Assembly: GCA_040757595.1 (NCBI GenBank)
Contig: JBFLWP010000008.1
Location: 62,001 to 126,000, forward strand
Length of the DNA stretch: 64,000 nucleotides
Direction of reading: 5' to 3'
DNA from: Nitrospirota bacterium
GTDB taxonomy: Bacteria > Nitrospirota > Nitrospiria > Nitrospirales > Nitrospiraceae
Positions 56,967 through 64,000 of the stretch are shown here, piece after piece (the first letter of the stretch is position 1; every line of letters begins with the position of its first letter). The position numbers and the translations under genes were made by a program. Under the pieces are notes generated by a model. It had not been told where the DNA came from and made no database searches. It saw only the letters and a program-made list of their open reading frames with translations.

Positions 56967-57521
56967 GTGCAGTTCATCGAAACCGAATTGAAGGGCGTTA
57001 TTTTGGTCGAGGTAGATGTCCACAAGGACCCGCGCGGGTTCTTTTTGGAAATATGCCATGCCAAGAAATACGCGGCTGGAGGCATTCCCGGTCCCTTCGT
57101 GCAACATAATTTCTCAAAATCTTTTCAAGGGACAATACGGGGGCTGCACTATCAACTCGATCATGCGCAGGGGAAGCTGGTCACGGTGGTGGAAGGCAAG
57201 GTCTTTGACGTAGCCGTGGACATCCGAAGAGGATCGCCGTCGTTCGGCAAGTGGGTAGGCTTCGAACTCTCGGTAGAAAACGGGCGCCAACTGTATATCC
57301 CGACAGGCTTTGCGCATGGCTTCTGCGTGCTCAGTGAAACGGCCGGCTTGATTTACAACTGCACGGACTTCTATTCGCCGCGCGACGAGCGCGGCATCAT
57401 CTGGAACGATCCCGCCATCGGCATCCGCTGGCCGTTGTCTGCCCCTCTGCTCTCCGCGAAGGACCAAGCCTACAAGACCCTTGCCGAGATGACCGGCGAC
57501 TTGCCTCTGTACGAAGGCTGA
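56967..57521 (+). CDS. rfbC: dTDP-4-dehydrorhamnose 3,5-epimerase
   Basis: A 184-residue cupin-like epimerase of the dTDP-rhamnose pathway. HKDPRGFFLEICHAKKYA, VQHNFSKSFQGTIRGLHYQLDHAQGKLVTVVEGKVFDVAVDIR and FCVLSETAGLIYNCTDFYSP hold the catalytic His and Tyr region, and GIIWNDPAIGIRWPL is the conserved end. GTG start after GGGAGGAGGCGC. It is unlinked here to other rfb genes, so dTDP-rhamnose production relies on genes elsewhere. Divergent from the cyclase gene over about 107 bases with no firmly identified promoter. Confidence 0.92.
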   Translation: MQFIETELKGVILVEVDVHKDPRGFFLEICHAKKYAAGGIPGPFVQHNFSKSFQGTIRGLHYQLDHAQGKLVTVVEGKVFDVAVDIRRGSPSFGKWVGFELSVENGRQLYIPTGFAHGFCVLSETAGLIYNCTDFYSPRDERGIIWNDPAIGIRWPLSAPLLSAKDQAYKTLAEMTGDLPLYEG

Positions 57522-57614
57522 TCGGTTTCCCATCTGTTGGGGGCGAAACGAACGGGGAGATGGTCCTCGAAGCCACCGGCGGTCGGCGTGCGCGGCCGGC
57601 AGCTGATGACCCGT

Positions 57615-57657
57615 TGACAGGACACGGGTAACCATAGTAAATAGGATTTATTCCTAC
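57615..57657 (+). promoter_or_regulatory. promoter and probable Fur/PerR operator of the regulator gene
   Basis: TTGACA (57615-57620) and TAAATA (57639-57644) are 18 bases apart. Overlapping and just downstream is the inverted repeat TAGGATTTATTCCTA (57643-57657), a Fur-box-like palindrome ten bases ahead of the start codon region, suggesting self-repression. Confidence 0.62.
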
Positions 57658-57668
57658 AAAGGATTCAT

Positions 57669-58133
57669 ATGGAACTGAGCTTGGAAGAGATACGGGAACG
57701 GTTCCGGGGTCGCGGGCTGAAGCTGACCCCTCAGCGGCTCGCGATCTATCGGGCGCTGGCCGGAACCACCAGCCACCCGACCGCGGAGGATCTGTTCCGG
57801 CAGGTCAGGAAGCAGCACCCCATGATCTCCCCCAACACGGTCTATTACACGCTGGGGGCGCTGCGCGCGGCCGGGCTCGTGCACGAAGTGAACTATTGGC
57901 ACGACCGGGCCCGGTTCGACGCCAACATCAGCCTCCACCATCACCTGATCTGCTTGGGGTGCCGGAAGATCCGGGATTTGACGGATCCTTCGTTGGACCG
58001 GCTCTCGGCCGGGGAGCGGGCTCAAGCCGGATTCCAGGTGGTCGGCCATCGAGTGGAATTTCATGGATACTGCGCGGCCTGCCGCCGTCGGAGGCCGCGC
58101 GGAGCGCGAGTCGCTCAACGGACGCGGCAGTAA
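57669..58133 (+). CDS. Fur-family regulator, PerR-like
   Basis: A 154-residue metal-dependent repressor. The winged helix is GLKLTPQRLAIYRALAGTTSHPTAEDLFRQVRKQHPMISPNTVYYTLGALRAAGLVHE; the metal-binding half has FDANISLHHHLICLGCRKI near residue 90, where PerR proteins carry their sensing His and Asp, and a second cysteine pair YCAACRRR near the end. The direct neighbour is rubrerythrin, whose class is a known PerR target, so peroxide sensing is likely. A palindrome before the gene probably mediates autoregulation. Confidence 0.86.
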   Translation: MELSLEEIRERFRGRGLKLTPQRLAIYRALAGTTSHPTAEDLFRQVRKQHPMISPNTVYYTLGALRAAGLVHEVNYWHDRARFDANISLHHHLICLGCRKIRDLTDPSLDRLSAGERAQAGFQVVGHRVEFHGYCAACRRRRPRGARVAQRTRQ

Positions 58134-58162
58134 CCCTTTATTGTATTCAGGAGGAGGGCAGC

Positions 58163-58591
58163 ATGGGCAAGAGTCTGAAAGGGACCAAGAGCCACGAGAA
58201 TCTCAAGCAGGCGTTCGCGGGGGAGTCCCAGGCGAACCGCCGGTATCTCTATTTCGCGCGGCGGGCGGACATCGAGGGGTACCCGGACATCGGCGGGCTG
58301 TTCCGCGACACCTCCGAGGCGGAGACCGGCCATGCCTTCGGCCACCTGGACTTCCTCAAGGAGGTCGGGGACCCGGCGACGGGCGTGCCGATCGGCAATA
58401 CCGACGCGAACCTGAAGTCGGCGATCGAGGGGGAAACCTACGAATATACGCAGATGTATCCGGGCATGGCCAAGACCGCCAGGGAAGAGGGCTTCCCGGA
58501 GCTGGCCGAGTGGTTTGAGACCCTGGCCAAGGCCGAGCGGTCGCATGCCAACCGGTTTACGAAGGGTCTGGACAGCCTGAAGCAGGCTTGA
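58163..58591 (+). CDS. rubrerythrin
   Basis: A 142-residue ferritin-like diiron protein that scavenges hydrogen peroxide. The two ExxH motifs are visible (ETGHAFGH and [10 protein letters not shown]) with the other Glu ligands in [15 protein letters not shown] and [11 protein letters not shown]. The C-terminal rubredoxin domain of classic rubrerythrins is absent, so another electron donor is needed. ATG 58163 follows GGAGGAGGGCAGC. It lies between the PerR-like regulator and an Fe-S oxidoreductase gene. Confidence 0.93.
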   Translation: MGKSLKGTKSHENLKQAFAGESQANRRYLYFARRADIEGYPDIGGLFRDTSEAETGHAFGHLDFLKEVGDPATGVPIGNTDANLKSAIEGETYEYTQMYPGMAKTAREEGFPELAEWFETLAKAERSHANRFTKGLDSLKQA

Positions 58592-58658
58592 TCCGTCGCT
58601 GCGATTCGGCGGGGGCGAGCCGCCTCACCCCCGCCGCCCGCTCTCCACGGCACATCGC

Positions 58659-59936
58659 ATGAAGGGGTTCGATCTCATCACGCCAGGCTGGGGCCGCCCC
58701 CAACTGGAACGGGAAGCGTTGCGCGTCTACGAGGTCTGCGACGGGTGCCGGCGCTGCTTCAACCTGTGCCCGTCCTTCAACACGCTCTTCGACCGGATCG
58801 ACGTGCACGAGAGCGATCTCGGCAAGCTGGCTCCGGCCGACTTCGAGCGGGTCGTGCACGAGTGTTATTACTGCAAGCTCTGCTACAACCACTGTCCTTA
58901 CACGCCCCCGCACCAGTACGGGATCGACTTTCCGCGTCTGATGATCGCCTGGAAGAAGCAACTGGCCGGCGAGCAGGGAGTCCGCTGGCGCGACCGGCTG
59001 CTGGTCAAGACCGACCTGATCGGGAAGATGGGCAGTCTCACGGCGGCGGTCACCAACCGGCTGCTGCGGCTGCAAGGGCTGCGCCCCTGGATCGAGCGGC
59101 TCGTGGGGATCCATCGGGACCGAGACGTGCTGGCCTTCCAGGCCGAGACCTTCACGCGCTGGTGGAGCCGGCGGGGAAGGCCGAGGGCAGGACCGGGGGG
59201 GAAAGGCAAGGTCGCGCTCTTCGCCGGCTGCCTGGTCAACTATCAGGCGACCGACGTCGGCAAAGCCGCGGTCCAGGTGCTGGAGAAGAACGGGGTCGAG
59301 GTCGTGCTGCCGGAGCAGCGGTGCTGCGGCATGCCGGCCTTCGACATCGCGGACACCGGCGCGATGGTCGAGGCAGGCAGGGCGAATCTGCGGTCGCTGC
59401 GGCCTTGGCTGGACGCCGGTTACGACGTGGTGGTGCCGGTGCCGAGCTGCAGCCTGATGCTCAAGCGGGAGTACCCGTATCTCCTGCCCGGAGAGGAGAC
59501 GACCCGGCTGTCCCAGCGGACCTTCGACATCTGCGAATACCTGATGCGGATGAAGCGCGCGGGAACCTTGGCCCTGGACTTCACGAACAAGCCCGGGCTG
59601 GTCGCCTATCAGATTCCCTGCCACCTGCGGGATCAGAACATCGGGTTCAAGTCCAAGGAGCTGATGGAGCTGGCCGGAGCCAAGGTCGAGCTGGTCGAGC
59701 GCTGCTCGGGGCACGACGGGACCTGGGGCGCCAAGGTCGAATTCTTCGACCTCTCCATGAAGATCGCCCGGAAGGCGCTGCGGGAGATCGAACAGCACCC
59801 GGCGGACCTCGTCGCTTCGGACTGTCCGCTGGCCGCCCTCCAACTGGACCAGGCTGGGGCCAGGGAGCACGCGGCCGGCCGGCGCGTCCTGCACCCGATC
59901 CAGATCGTTCGCGATGCCTACGGGTTGTCCCGGTGA
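58659..59936 (+). CDS. GlpC/HdrD-type iron-sulfur oxidoreductase
   Basis: A 425-residue Fe-S protein. Two 4Fe-4S motifs open it ([12 protein letters not shown] near residue 28; [12 protein letters not shown] near 72). Two CCG domains follow: CLVNYQATD and [15 protein letters not shown] in the first; [11 protein letters not shown] and [11 protein letters not shown] in the second, where one Cys of the CCG motif is Ser. Related proteins pass electrons between quinone or heterodisulfide and soluble partners. Because it neighbours rubrerythrin lacking a rubredoxin domain, it could be its electron donor, which is an inference from context. Its stop overlaps the next start (GTGA). Confidence 0.88.
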   Translation: MKGFDLITPGWGRPQLEREALRVYEVCDGCRRCFNLCPSFNTLFDRIDVHESDLGKLAPADFERVVHECYYCKLCYNHCPYTPPHQYGIDFPRLMIAWKKQLAGEQGVRWRDRLLVKTDLIGKMGSLTAAVTNRLLRLQGLRPWIERLVGIHRDRDVLAFQAETFTRWWSRRGRPRAGPGGKGKVALFAGCLVNYQATDVGKAAVQVLEKNGVEVVLPEQRCCGMPAFDIADTGAMVEAGRANLRSLRPWLDAGYDVVVPVPSCSLMLKREYPYLLPGEETTRLSQRTFDICEYLMRMKRAGTLALDFTNKPGLVAYQIPCHLRDQNIGFKSKELMELAGAKVELVERCSGHDGTWGAKVEFFDLSMKIARKALREIEQHPADLVASDCPLAALQLDQAGAREHAAGRRVLHPIQIVRDAYGLSR

Positions 59937-60544
59937 AGCCCTTGACCAAGGATGATCTGATCCCCTACGCGGAGTACGAACGGGTGCGCGATTCGTTCCG
60001 CCAGCGGATCATCGCGCTCAAGCGGCGGCGGCGCATCTCGGTGGGCGAGAAGATCACGCTCCTGTTCGAAAACCGCGAGACGATCCAGTTCCAGATCCAG
60101 GAGATGATCCGGACGGAGCGGATCGTCGACGACGCGAAGGTCCAGGACGAGCTGGACGTGTACAACGCCCAGCTCCCCGGCGAGGGGGAGCTGAGCGCGA
60201 CGCTCTTCATCGAGATCACAGAATCCGAGCGGATCAAGGAGGAGATGGACGCGTTTCAGGGTCTCGATCGCGGGGAGAAGGTCGCGCTCGAAGCCGGTCC
60301 CCACCGGATCTTCGGGGGCTTTGAGGGCGGGCACAGCAAGGAGGACAAGATCAGCGCCGTCCATTTCGTCCGCTTTCGTCCGACCGGGGAGTTTCTCGGC
60401 GAGTTGAGGCGCCGCGGCGGCCCCCTGTCGGTCGTCGTCGCCCACCCCAATTATCGGGCTCGGGCGCCGGTTCCTGAGGCCATGCGGCAGGAATGGCTGC
60501 AGGATTTGGGGCTGGCAGGGGCGGCCTTGTCCCGGCCCGGTTGA
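59933..60544 (+). CDS. DUF3501 protein
   Basis: A 203-residue protein that typically accompanies the rubrerythrin/Fe-S oxidoreductase pair. Recognised by LTKDDLIPYAEYERVRDSFRQRIIALKRRRRISVGEKITLLFENRET, LNAQLP-type stretch YNAQLPGEGELSATLFIEI and AVHFVRFRPTGEFLGELRR. Cytoplasmic, no cysteine cluster. Function unknown, but its genetic linkage with rubrerythrin genes supports peroxide or redox stress. GTG start overlaps the previous stop. Confidence 0.83.
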   Translation: MKPLTKDDLIPYAEYERVRDSFRQRIIALKRRRRISVGEKITLLFENRETIQFQIQEMIRTERIVDDAKVQDELDVYNAQLPGEGELSATLFIEITESERIKEEMDAFQGLDRGEKVALEAGPHRIFGGFEGGHSKEDKISAVHFVRFRPTGEFLGELRRRGGPLSVVVAHPNYRARAPVPEAMRQEWLQDLGLAGAALSRPG

Positions 60545-60569
60545 CTTCCCCCCTGACCGGCCTTATAGT
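60541..60569 (+). promoter_or_regulatory. sigma70-type promoter for the IscA-type gene
   Basis: TTGACT (60541-60546) and TATAGT (60564-60569) are exactly 17 bases apart. The -35 box overlaps the DUF3501 stop codon. Confidence 0.68.
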
Positions 60570-60622
60570 TTCACTTGCGCGTTCGGAAACCGTCCGTTCA
60601 CGGGAACCAGGGAGAGAGGGCG

Positions 60623-60943
60623 ATGATCACCATCACGGCCAAGGCCGAAGAGAAGATCAAGGAATTGATGAAGGAAGAGAAGGACGTCCTCGGTCTGCGG
60701 ATCTATGTGCGGGGCGGCGGCTGCCACGGCTATCAGTACGGGATGTCGTTCGAAGACAAGATGGGCGACGACGACACGGTCATCGAGCAGGGGGGCGTGA
60801 AGGTGCTCCTGGACTCGCAGAGCGCTCCGCTGCTCCAAGGCGCGGAAGTGGACTACGTGGACAGCTTGCAAGGCTCCGGGTTCTCGGTCAAGAATCCGCA
60901 GGCCAAGACCACCTGCGGCTGCGGCAGCTCCTTCAGCGCCTGA
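60623..60943 (+). CDS. A-type Fe-S cluster carrier (IscA/ErpA family)
   Basis: A 106-residue scaffold/carrier protein. ITITAKAEEKIKELMKEEKD, LRIYVRGGGCHGYQYGMSFED and a final TTCGCGSSFSA supply the three conserved cysteines in the A-type pattern. The ATG 60623 follows GAGAGGGCG; the longer frame is not supported. It sits after an Fe-S and peroxide-stress cluster, which fits repair of oxidised clusters; ErpA versus IscA is not resolved. Confidence 0.9.
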   Translation: MITITAKAEEKIKELMKEEKDVLGLRIYVRGGGCHGYQYGMSFEDKMGDDDTVIEQGGVKVLLDSQSAPLLQGAEVDYVDSLQGSGFSVKNPQAKTTCGCGSSFSA

Positions 60944-60962
60944 GTTTTTTGGTTTTAAGCGC

Positions 60963-61008
60963 AAGGGCCGGGATCGTCCCCTCGTCGGGGCCGACGATCC
61001 CGGCCTTT
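60963..61008 (+). terminator. intrinsic terminator after the IscA-type gene
   Basis: AGGGCCGGGATCGTC pairs with GACGATCCCGGCCTTT around a GC-rich loop, followed by a short T stretch ending in TTTGTG. Confidence 0.7.
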
Positions 61009-61028
61009 GTGTCAGGAGCGGACACGGG

Positions 61029-61844
61029 ATGGCCCAGGTTCTGCTGACCAAGCGGATCGAATTTGCGGCGGCGCACCGGTACCACAACGAGGCCTGGGAT
61101 GCCGCCCGCAACCGGGCCGTGTTCGGGGCCTGCAACAACGAACCGGGGCACGGCCACAACTACCTGTTGGAAGTCACCGTGGGCGGGGAGGTGGACGGAC
61201 GGACCGGCATGGTGGTCAATCTCTACGATCTCAAGCGGGTGCTCAAACAGGTCCTGGAGGCGTTCGATCACAAGCACCTGAACCTCGACACGCCCTACTT
61301 CACCCGCTCCATCCCGACGACCGAAAACCTGGCCCTGGTCCTCTGGAATCTCCTGGCCGCTCGTGCGGAAATCGGGCGTCTCGTGAAGGTCAGGCTGTTC
61401 GAGGACGACGACCTCTGTGCGGAGGTCACGGGGCCGGGCCCGGAGGCCTCGCTGACCCGCCGATACCATTTTTCCGCGGCCCACCGGCTGGCTTCCCCCA
61501 AACTGTCGGGGGCGGACAGCCAGCGGCTGTTCGGATCGTGTCTGACCGACGAGGGGCACGGCCACAACTACGTGCTGCACGTGACCGTCTGCGGCAAGAT
61601 CCATCCGGAAACCGGCATGGTCACGGACCTCCGCGCCCTCGACGCCGCGGTGCAGGATCGGGTCGTCCGGCGGTTCGACCACCGGGACCTCAACCAGGAC
61701 CCGGATCTGGCCGATCGCGCGGCGACGGGCGAGAACCTCGTACGGTTGGTCTGGGATCTTCTGGTGAAAGCGCTCCCGGCCGGCCGGCTGGAGAAGGTCG
61801 GCTTGGCCGAGACCAGGGATACGTATTTCGAGTATGCCGGCTAG
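61029..61844 (+). CDS. tandem-domain 6-pyruvoyl-tetrahydropterin synthase/QueD-like protein
   Basis: A 271-residue protein composed of two complete 6-PTPS/QueD domains in tandem. Domain 1 (about 1-130): KRIEFAAAHRYH, FGACNNEPGHGHNYLLEVTV, then TGMVVNLYDLKRVL and FDHKHLNLD. Domain 2 (about 143-271): YHFSAAHRL, FGSCLTDEGHGHNYVLHVTV, TGMVTDLRALDAAV and FDHRDLNQD. In each domain the zinc ligands His...HxH are intact and the Cys before the zinc site is kept. QueD enzymes are usually single-domain, ~120 residues, forming hexamers, so the fusion may replace half of the subunits. A queuosine or pterin role is expected. Confidence 0.87.
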   Translation: MAQVLLTKRIEFAAAHRYHNEAWDAARNRAVFGACNNEPGHGHNYLLEVTVGGEVDGRTGMVVNLYDLKRVLKQVLEAFDHKHLNLDTPYFTRSIPTTENLALVLWNLLAARAEIGRLVKVRLFEDDDLCAEVTGPGPEASLTRRYHFSAAHRLASPKLSGADSQRLFGSCLTDEGHGHNYVLHVTVCGKIHPETGMVTDLRALDAAVQDRVVRRFDHRDLNQDPDLADRAATGENLVRLVWDLLVKALPAGRLEKVGLAETRDTYFEYAG

Positions 61845-62194
61845 CCGGGCGAGCCTGCCCACCCCCTGAGCAGGTGGTCGTTGATGAGCGCCGCGAGTTC
61901 ATCCGCGTCGAGCTTCCCTTCGCGGCTGACCAGCAATGTTCCCTTCGAAAACAGGTGGGTCGTCGGGTAGGTCTCGAACTGGTGCCGCTTCTTGATCTCG
62001 CGGCACCGGCCGGGGACGTGCATCTTGGCCTTGCCGATCCGCACTTGAGCGAAGCGCGACGCGGTTTCCTCCAGGATTGGGTCGTAGGCGTTGCAGGGTT
62101 CGCAGGAGGCGATCCCGTAGGCCACGACCGCCGCGGAAGCCTGCGTGAACTCCTCGTAGTTGGCGTCGTGGACGTCTTCCACCGTGCCGCTCAC
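61841..62194 (-). CDS. thioredoxin-family protein
   Basis: A 117-residue thioredoxin-fold protein with the redox motif CEPC in VAYGIASCEPCNAYDPILEE near residue 31 and the cis-Pro segment ETYPTTHLF near residue 75. It differs from the usual WCGPC by Ser before the first Cys and Glu between. It directly follows the peroxiredoxin gene on the same strand, so it could reduce it; this is inferred from adjacency. Confidence 0.83.
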   Translation of the reverse strand: MSGTVEDVHDANYEEFTQASAAVVAYGIASCEPCNAYDPILEETASRFAQVRIGKAKMHVPGRCREIKKRHQFETYPTTHLFSKGTLLVSREGKLDADELAALINDHLLRGWAGSPG

Positions 62195-62254
62195 CGGATT
62201 CCCTCGACGGGCAGGTGTGGGGGAGGTCCCGGCGGAGCCTCCCCCGAGATTCGG

Positions 62255-62728
62255 TCAGCCGAGATTCTTCAGGACCGCCAAGATCTCCTTGTCGTCGCGG
62301 GCGGTCTTGATCTCCTGCACCTTCACGTAGGCCACCTTGCCGCTCTTGTCCACGATCACAGTGGCGCGCTTCGCGCAGTTCAGGGGCTCGAAGTAGAGGC
62401 CGTAGGCCTTGGACACGGTGCGGTGCATGTCGGCCAGCAGGCGGTGCTTGAGGCCGAGCGAATCGGCCCAGGCTTTGTGGGAGAAGAAGCTGTCGGTGCT
62501 GATGCCGAAGATCTCCGCGTTCGCGGACTGGAAGTTGGGCATGTCGTCGGTCAAGCACTTGTTCTCCCCCGTGCAGACCGGGCTCCAGTCCAGAGGGTAG
62601 AACGCGAGGACGACGTTCTTCTTCCCGAGGTACTCGCTCAGCTTCACGTCCTTCTGGTCCTGGTCCTTCAGGGTGAAGTCGGGGGCGGAATCTCCGACCT
62701 TTATCTCTGGTGCCACGTCACCGGCCAT
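62255..62728 (-). CDS. peroxiredoxin (AhpC/TSA family)
   Basis: A 157-residue thiol peroxidase: [39 protein letters not shown] with the peroxidatic Cys near residue 52, and [19 protein letters not shown] possible resolving Cys is in CLTDDMP (near residue 58) or [10 protein letters not shown]. It has its own promoter (62791-62819) and a strong AGGAGG ribosome-binding site. With the following thioredoxin-like gene it forms a peroxide-defence pair, in keeping with the PerR cluster 4 kb away. Confidence 0.93.
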   Translation of the reverse strand: MAGDVAPEIKVGDSAPDFTLKDQDQKDVKLSEYLGKKNVVLAFYPLDWSPVCTGENKCLTDDMPNFQSANAEIFGISTDSFFSHKAWADSLGLKHRLLADMHRTVSKAYGLYFEPLNCAKRATVIVDKSGKVAYVKVQEIKTARDDKEILAVLKNLG

Positions 62729-62790
62729 GTGTAACCTCCTTAGAGATGAGGGTTGGGATTGGTCGTCTGAAAGCCGAATCGGAGCTTGTG

Positions 62791-62819
62791 TGGTAGCACG
62801 GCGTTTGAAAGTTTGTCAA
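62791..62819 (-). promoter_or_regulatory. sigma70-type promoter for the peroxiredoxin gene
   Basis: On the minus strand TTGACA (62814-62819) and CTACCA (62791-62796) are exactly 17 bases apart. Confidence 0.55.
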
Positions 62820-62879
62820 TTGCCCAAAAGACCTACGGCCAACACACTTTCGGCCTGTAAAATCCAATGGTTGTGACGG

Positions 62880-63632
62880 TCACCAAGAGACTTCCCGATG
62901 GGCGATCGGCCCCTCGGGAGAAGGGCGAGTTCCGTGCCGCACGATCTGAACGGTCACCCCGAGAAGCGGAAAGGTCAGGGAGGCCCCAACCTTCAACTGG
63001 GGACGGCTCCTGACGATCTCGTCCGCCAGATCGGCGAGCCGGTCCAGGGTCGGCTGGCTTGGGAGGCCGACGGGCCGGAATGTTTCCAGTTCGTCCAGCC
63101 CGAACTTGGTCAGCCCCTTCGTGCAATACCGGTCCCGCCCGGCCTCGAAGCGATCCGCCTGTTCAACGGAGACATGATCGCCGGTGACGAACCGCTCGAG
63201 CGGCCGGTCCCGCCAGTCGGAAGGATTCCAATAGGCCTGCGTTGCCGGATCGTAGGCGGTCCCCTCGGTCAGCAGGGATAGCCCGCGCGCCAGCCTGGCT
63301 GCGTGCAGGACGAGATCGGCCGCTCCGCCGGTCGCGGGCAGGACCAGCCCGATCATGGTGTGTCCCCACCCCAGCCGATCCTTCCAGACCTCGGCCTCGG
63401 CGGTCGGGAGCGAACGGCGGAGCGTCGCGGTCCAGGGACCGTGCGTCGCCAGGACCGGGGCGACGGGGTCGTTCATGGCCTCGGCTCCTGCCTTGAACGT
63501 GAGCGGTCCCCCGTACTCGAGGTTGAACCAGCACTGAAGATCGGTCAGGGAAGGAGGCTCGCCCCGGTAGCCGATGACGTAAGCGGGACGAGAAGAGCGT
63601 GGCGGCTTGGGCAGCTTGCGGCGGATCTTCAT
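62880..63632 (-). CDS. hypothetical protein, 250 residues
   Basis: A cytoplasmic protein without signal peptide. Notable stretches are SLTDLQCWFNLEYGGPLTFKAGAEAM near residue 28, GWGHTMIGLVLPATGGAADLVLHAARLARGLSLLTEGTAYDP near 88 and LDRLADLADEIVRSRPQLKVGASLTFPLLG near 195. Alpha/beta arrangement, one main cysteine pair is absent. I do not recognise a family. It starts 45 bases downstream of the bipA stop on the same strand, so both may be transcribed together. Confidence 0.72.
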   Translation of the reverse strand: MKIRRKLPKPPRSSRPAYVIGYRGEPPSLTDLQCWFNLEYGGPLTFKAGAEAMNDPVAPVLATHGPWTATLRRSLPTAEAEVWKDRLGWGHTMIGLVLPATGGAADLVLHAARLARGLSLLTEGTAYDPATQAYWNPSDWRDRPLERFVTGDHVSVEQADRFEAGRDRYCTKGLTKFGLDELETFRPVGLPSQPTLDRLADLADEIVRSRPQLKVGASLTFPLLGVTVQIVRHGTRPSPEGPIAHREVSW

Positions 63633-63677
63633 GGGCTCAGAGCCGGACCGGGGCCGGAACGGAGCGGGAGGTGCGGG

Positions 63678-64000
63678 TTACCGACGGTCCTTGCGCGCCT
63701 TACGCCGGTCTTCCGGATTGAGGAGACGCTTGCGAATCCTGAGGCTCTGGGGCGTCACCTCCACCAGCTCGTCGGACCCGAGGTATTCGAGGGCGAACTC
63801 CAGGGTCATCTGGCGGGGCGGGGTCAAGACCAGCGCCTCGTCGGAGCCGGAGGCGCGCATGTTGGTCAGATGCTTGGTCTTGCAGACGTTCACGTCGAGA
63901 TCCTCCGCCCGGCTGTTCTCGCCGACCACCATGCCTTGATAGACCTCCACGCCCGGTCCGATGAAGAGGCTGCCCCGCTCCTGAATCATGTAGAGGCCGT
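63678..64000 (-). CDS. typA: translational GTPase TypA/BipA, C-terminal part
   Basis: The C-terminal 107 residues of a ribosome-associated GTPase; the rest, including the G domain, lies beyond the right edge. [61 protein letters not shown] is the diagnostic TypA-specific C-terminal region, followed by [29 protein letters not shown] and a basic tail (RKARKDRR) that contacts the ribosome. BipA is involved in large subunit assembly and stress. The left end is a true stop at 63678. Confidence 0.94.
   Translation of the reverse strand, partial: GLYMIQERGSLFIGPGVEVYQGMVVGENSRAEDLDVNVCKTKHLTNMRASGSDEALVLTPPRQMTLEFALEYLGSDELVEVTPQSLRIRKRLLNPEDRRKARKDRR

Overview
The window is a GC-rich bacterial chromosome segment (64 kb, almost wall-to-wall coding). 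Gene content (citramalate route to isoleucine, archaeal-type phosphoglycerate mutase, minor pilins with PilY1, two Tat proteins, tandem outer-membrane porins, a rubrerythrin/Fe-S oxidoreductase/DUF3501 peroxide cluster) and the porin sequences suggest a Gram-negative of the Nitrospira type. This is an inference from recognised protein families, not a database result. No rRNA, CRISPR array, prophage or classical insertion sequence is visible.

Layout. 1-8.2 kb: housekeeping genes (apgM, lysC, cimA, ihfA, a MerR regulator, tRNA-Pro, surE, cysS, rlmB). 8.2-21.4 kb: a LuxR-type regulator, prepilin peptidase and two successive minor-pilin cassettes, the second ending in pilY1 and a lipoprotein. 21.4-29.4 kb: phoH-ybeY-ftsY, a double-receiver protein, an M1-type peptidase, a PD40 beta-propeller protein and a PAP2 phosphatase. 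29.4-36.6 kb: a fluoride-riboswitch-controlled region. A consensus promoter and a fluoride aptamer with overlapping terminator precede a small secreted protein. A second complete aptamer/terminator precedes a six-gene operon encoding a dynamin-like GTPase, a helical protein, a P-loop ATPase, a CPA2-type cation/proton antiporter, a universal stress protein and an ABC-exporter-like protein whose nucleotide-binding motifs are all degenerate. No fluoride channel gene (crcB/fluC or CLC-F) lies in the window. 36.6-42.3 kb: glycolipid/lipid A-type glycosyltransferases and a SAM methyltransferase. 42.3-50 kb: two TatA-like genes, two paralogous porins, thrH and a YkgJ protein. 50-56.9 kb: PQQ-type sugar dehydrogenase, DUF218, EVE domain, tRNA-Lys and tRNA-Arg, a second YkgJ protein, HU, a MoaD/ThiS-like protein and a cyclase. 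57-64 kb: rfbC, a Fur/PerR regulator with rubrerythrin cluster, an IscA-type protein, a duplicated-domain QueD homologue, thioredoxin/peroxiredoxin and the end of typA/bipA.

A second striking property is a set of dispersed imperfect palindromes whose arms are built from degenerate short tandem units, mostly 7 nt. Family A has arms of the GTGATGG / TCACCCA type, family B GCGAGGG / CCTCTAG type, family C GTGAAAC type, family D GGCGACA / TTCTGCG type, and family E CCCTCCCCCTCGAAGGGGG type. They sit between genes, overlap stop codons, supply start codons and leader peptides, and in three genes (methyltransferase, ybeY, ArnT-like transferase) lie inside the reading frame without breaking it. One family-B palindrome carries a lower-GC four-helix-bundle gene between its arms, and at 49.9 kb a B palindrome is nested inside an A palindrome.

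The two main leads are therefore the fluoride-responsive dynamin/antiporter/pseudo-ABC operon and the heptamer-arm palindromes that colonise protein-coding genes.
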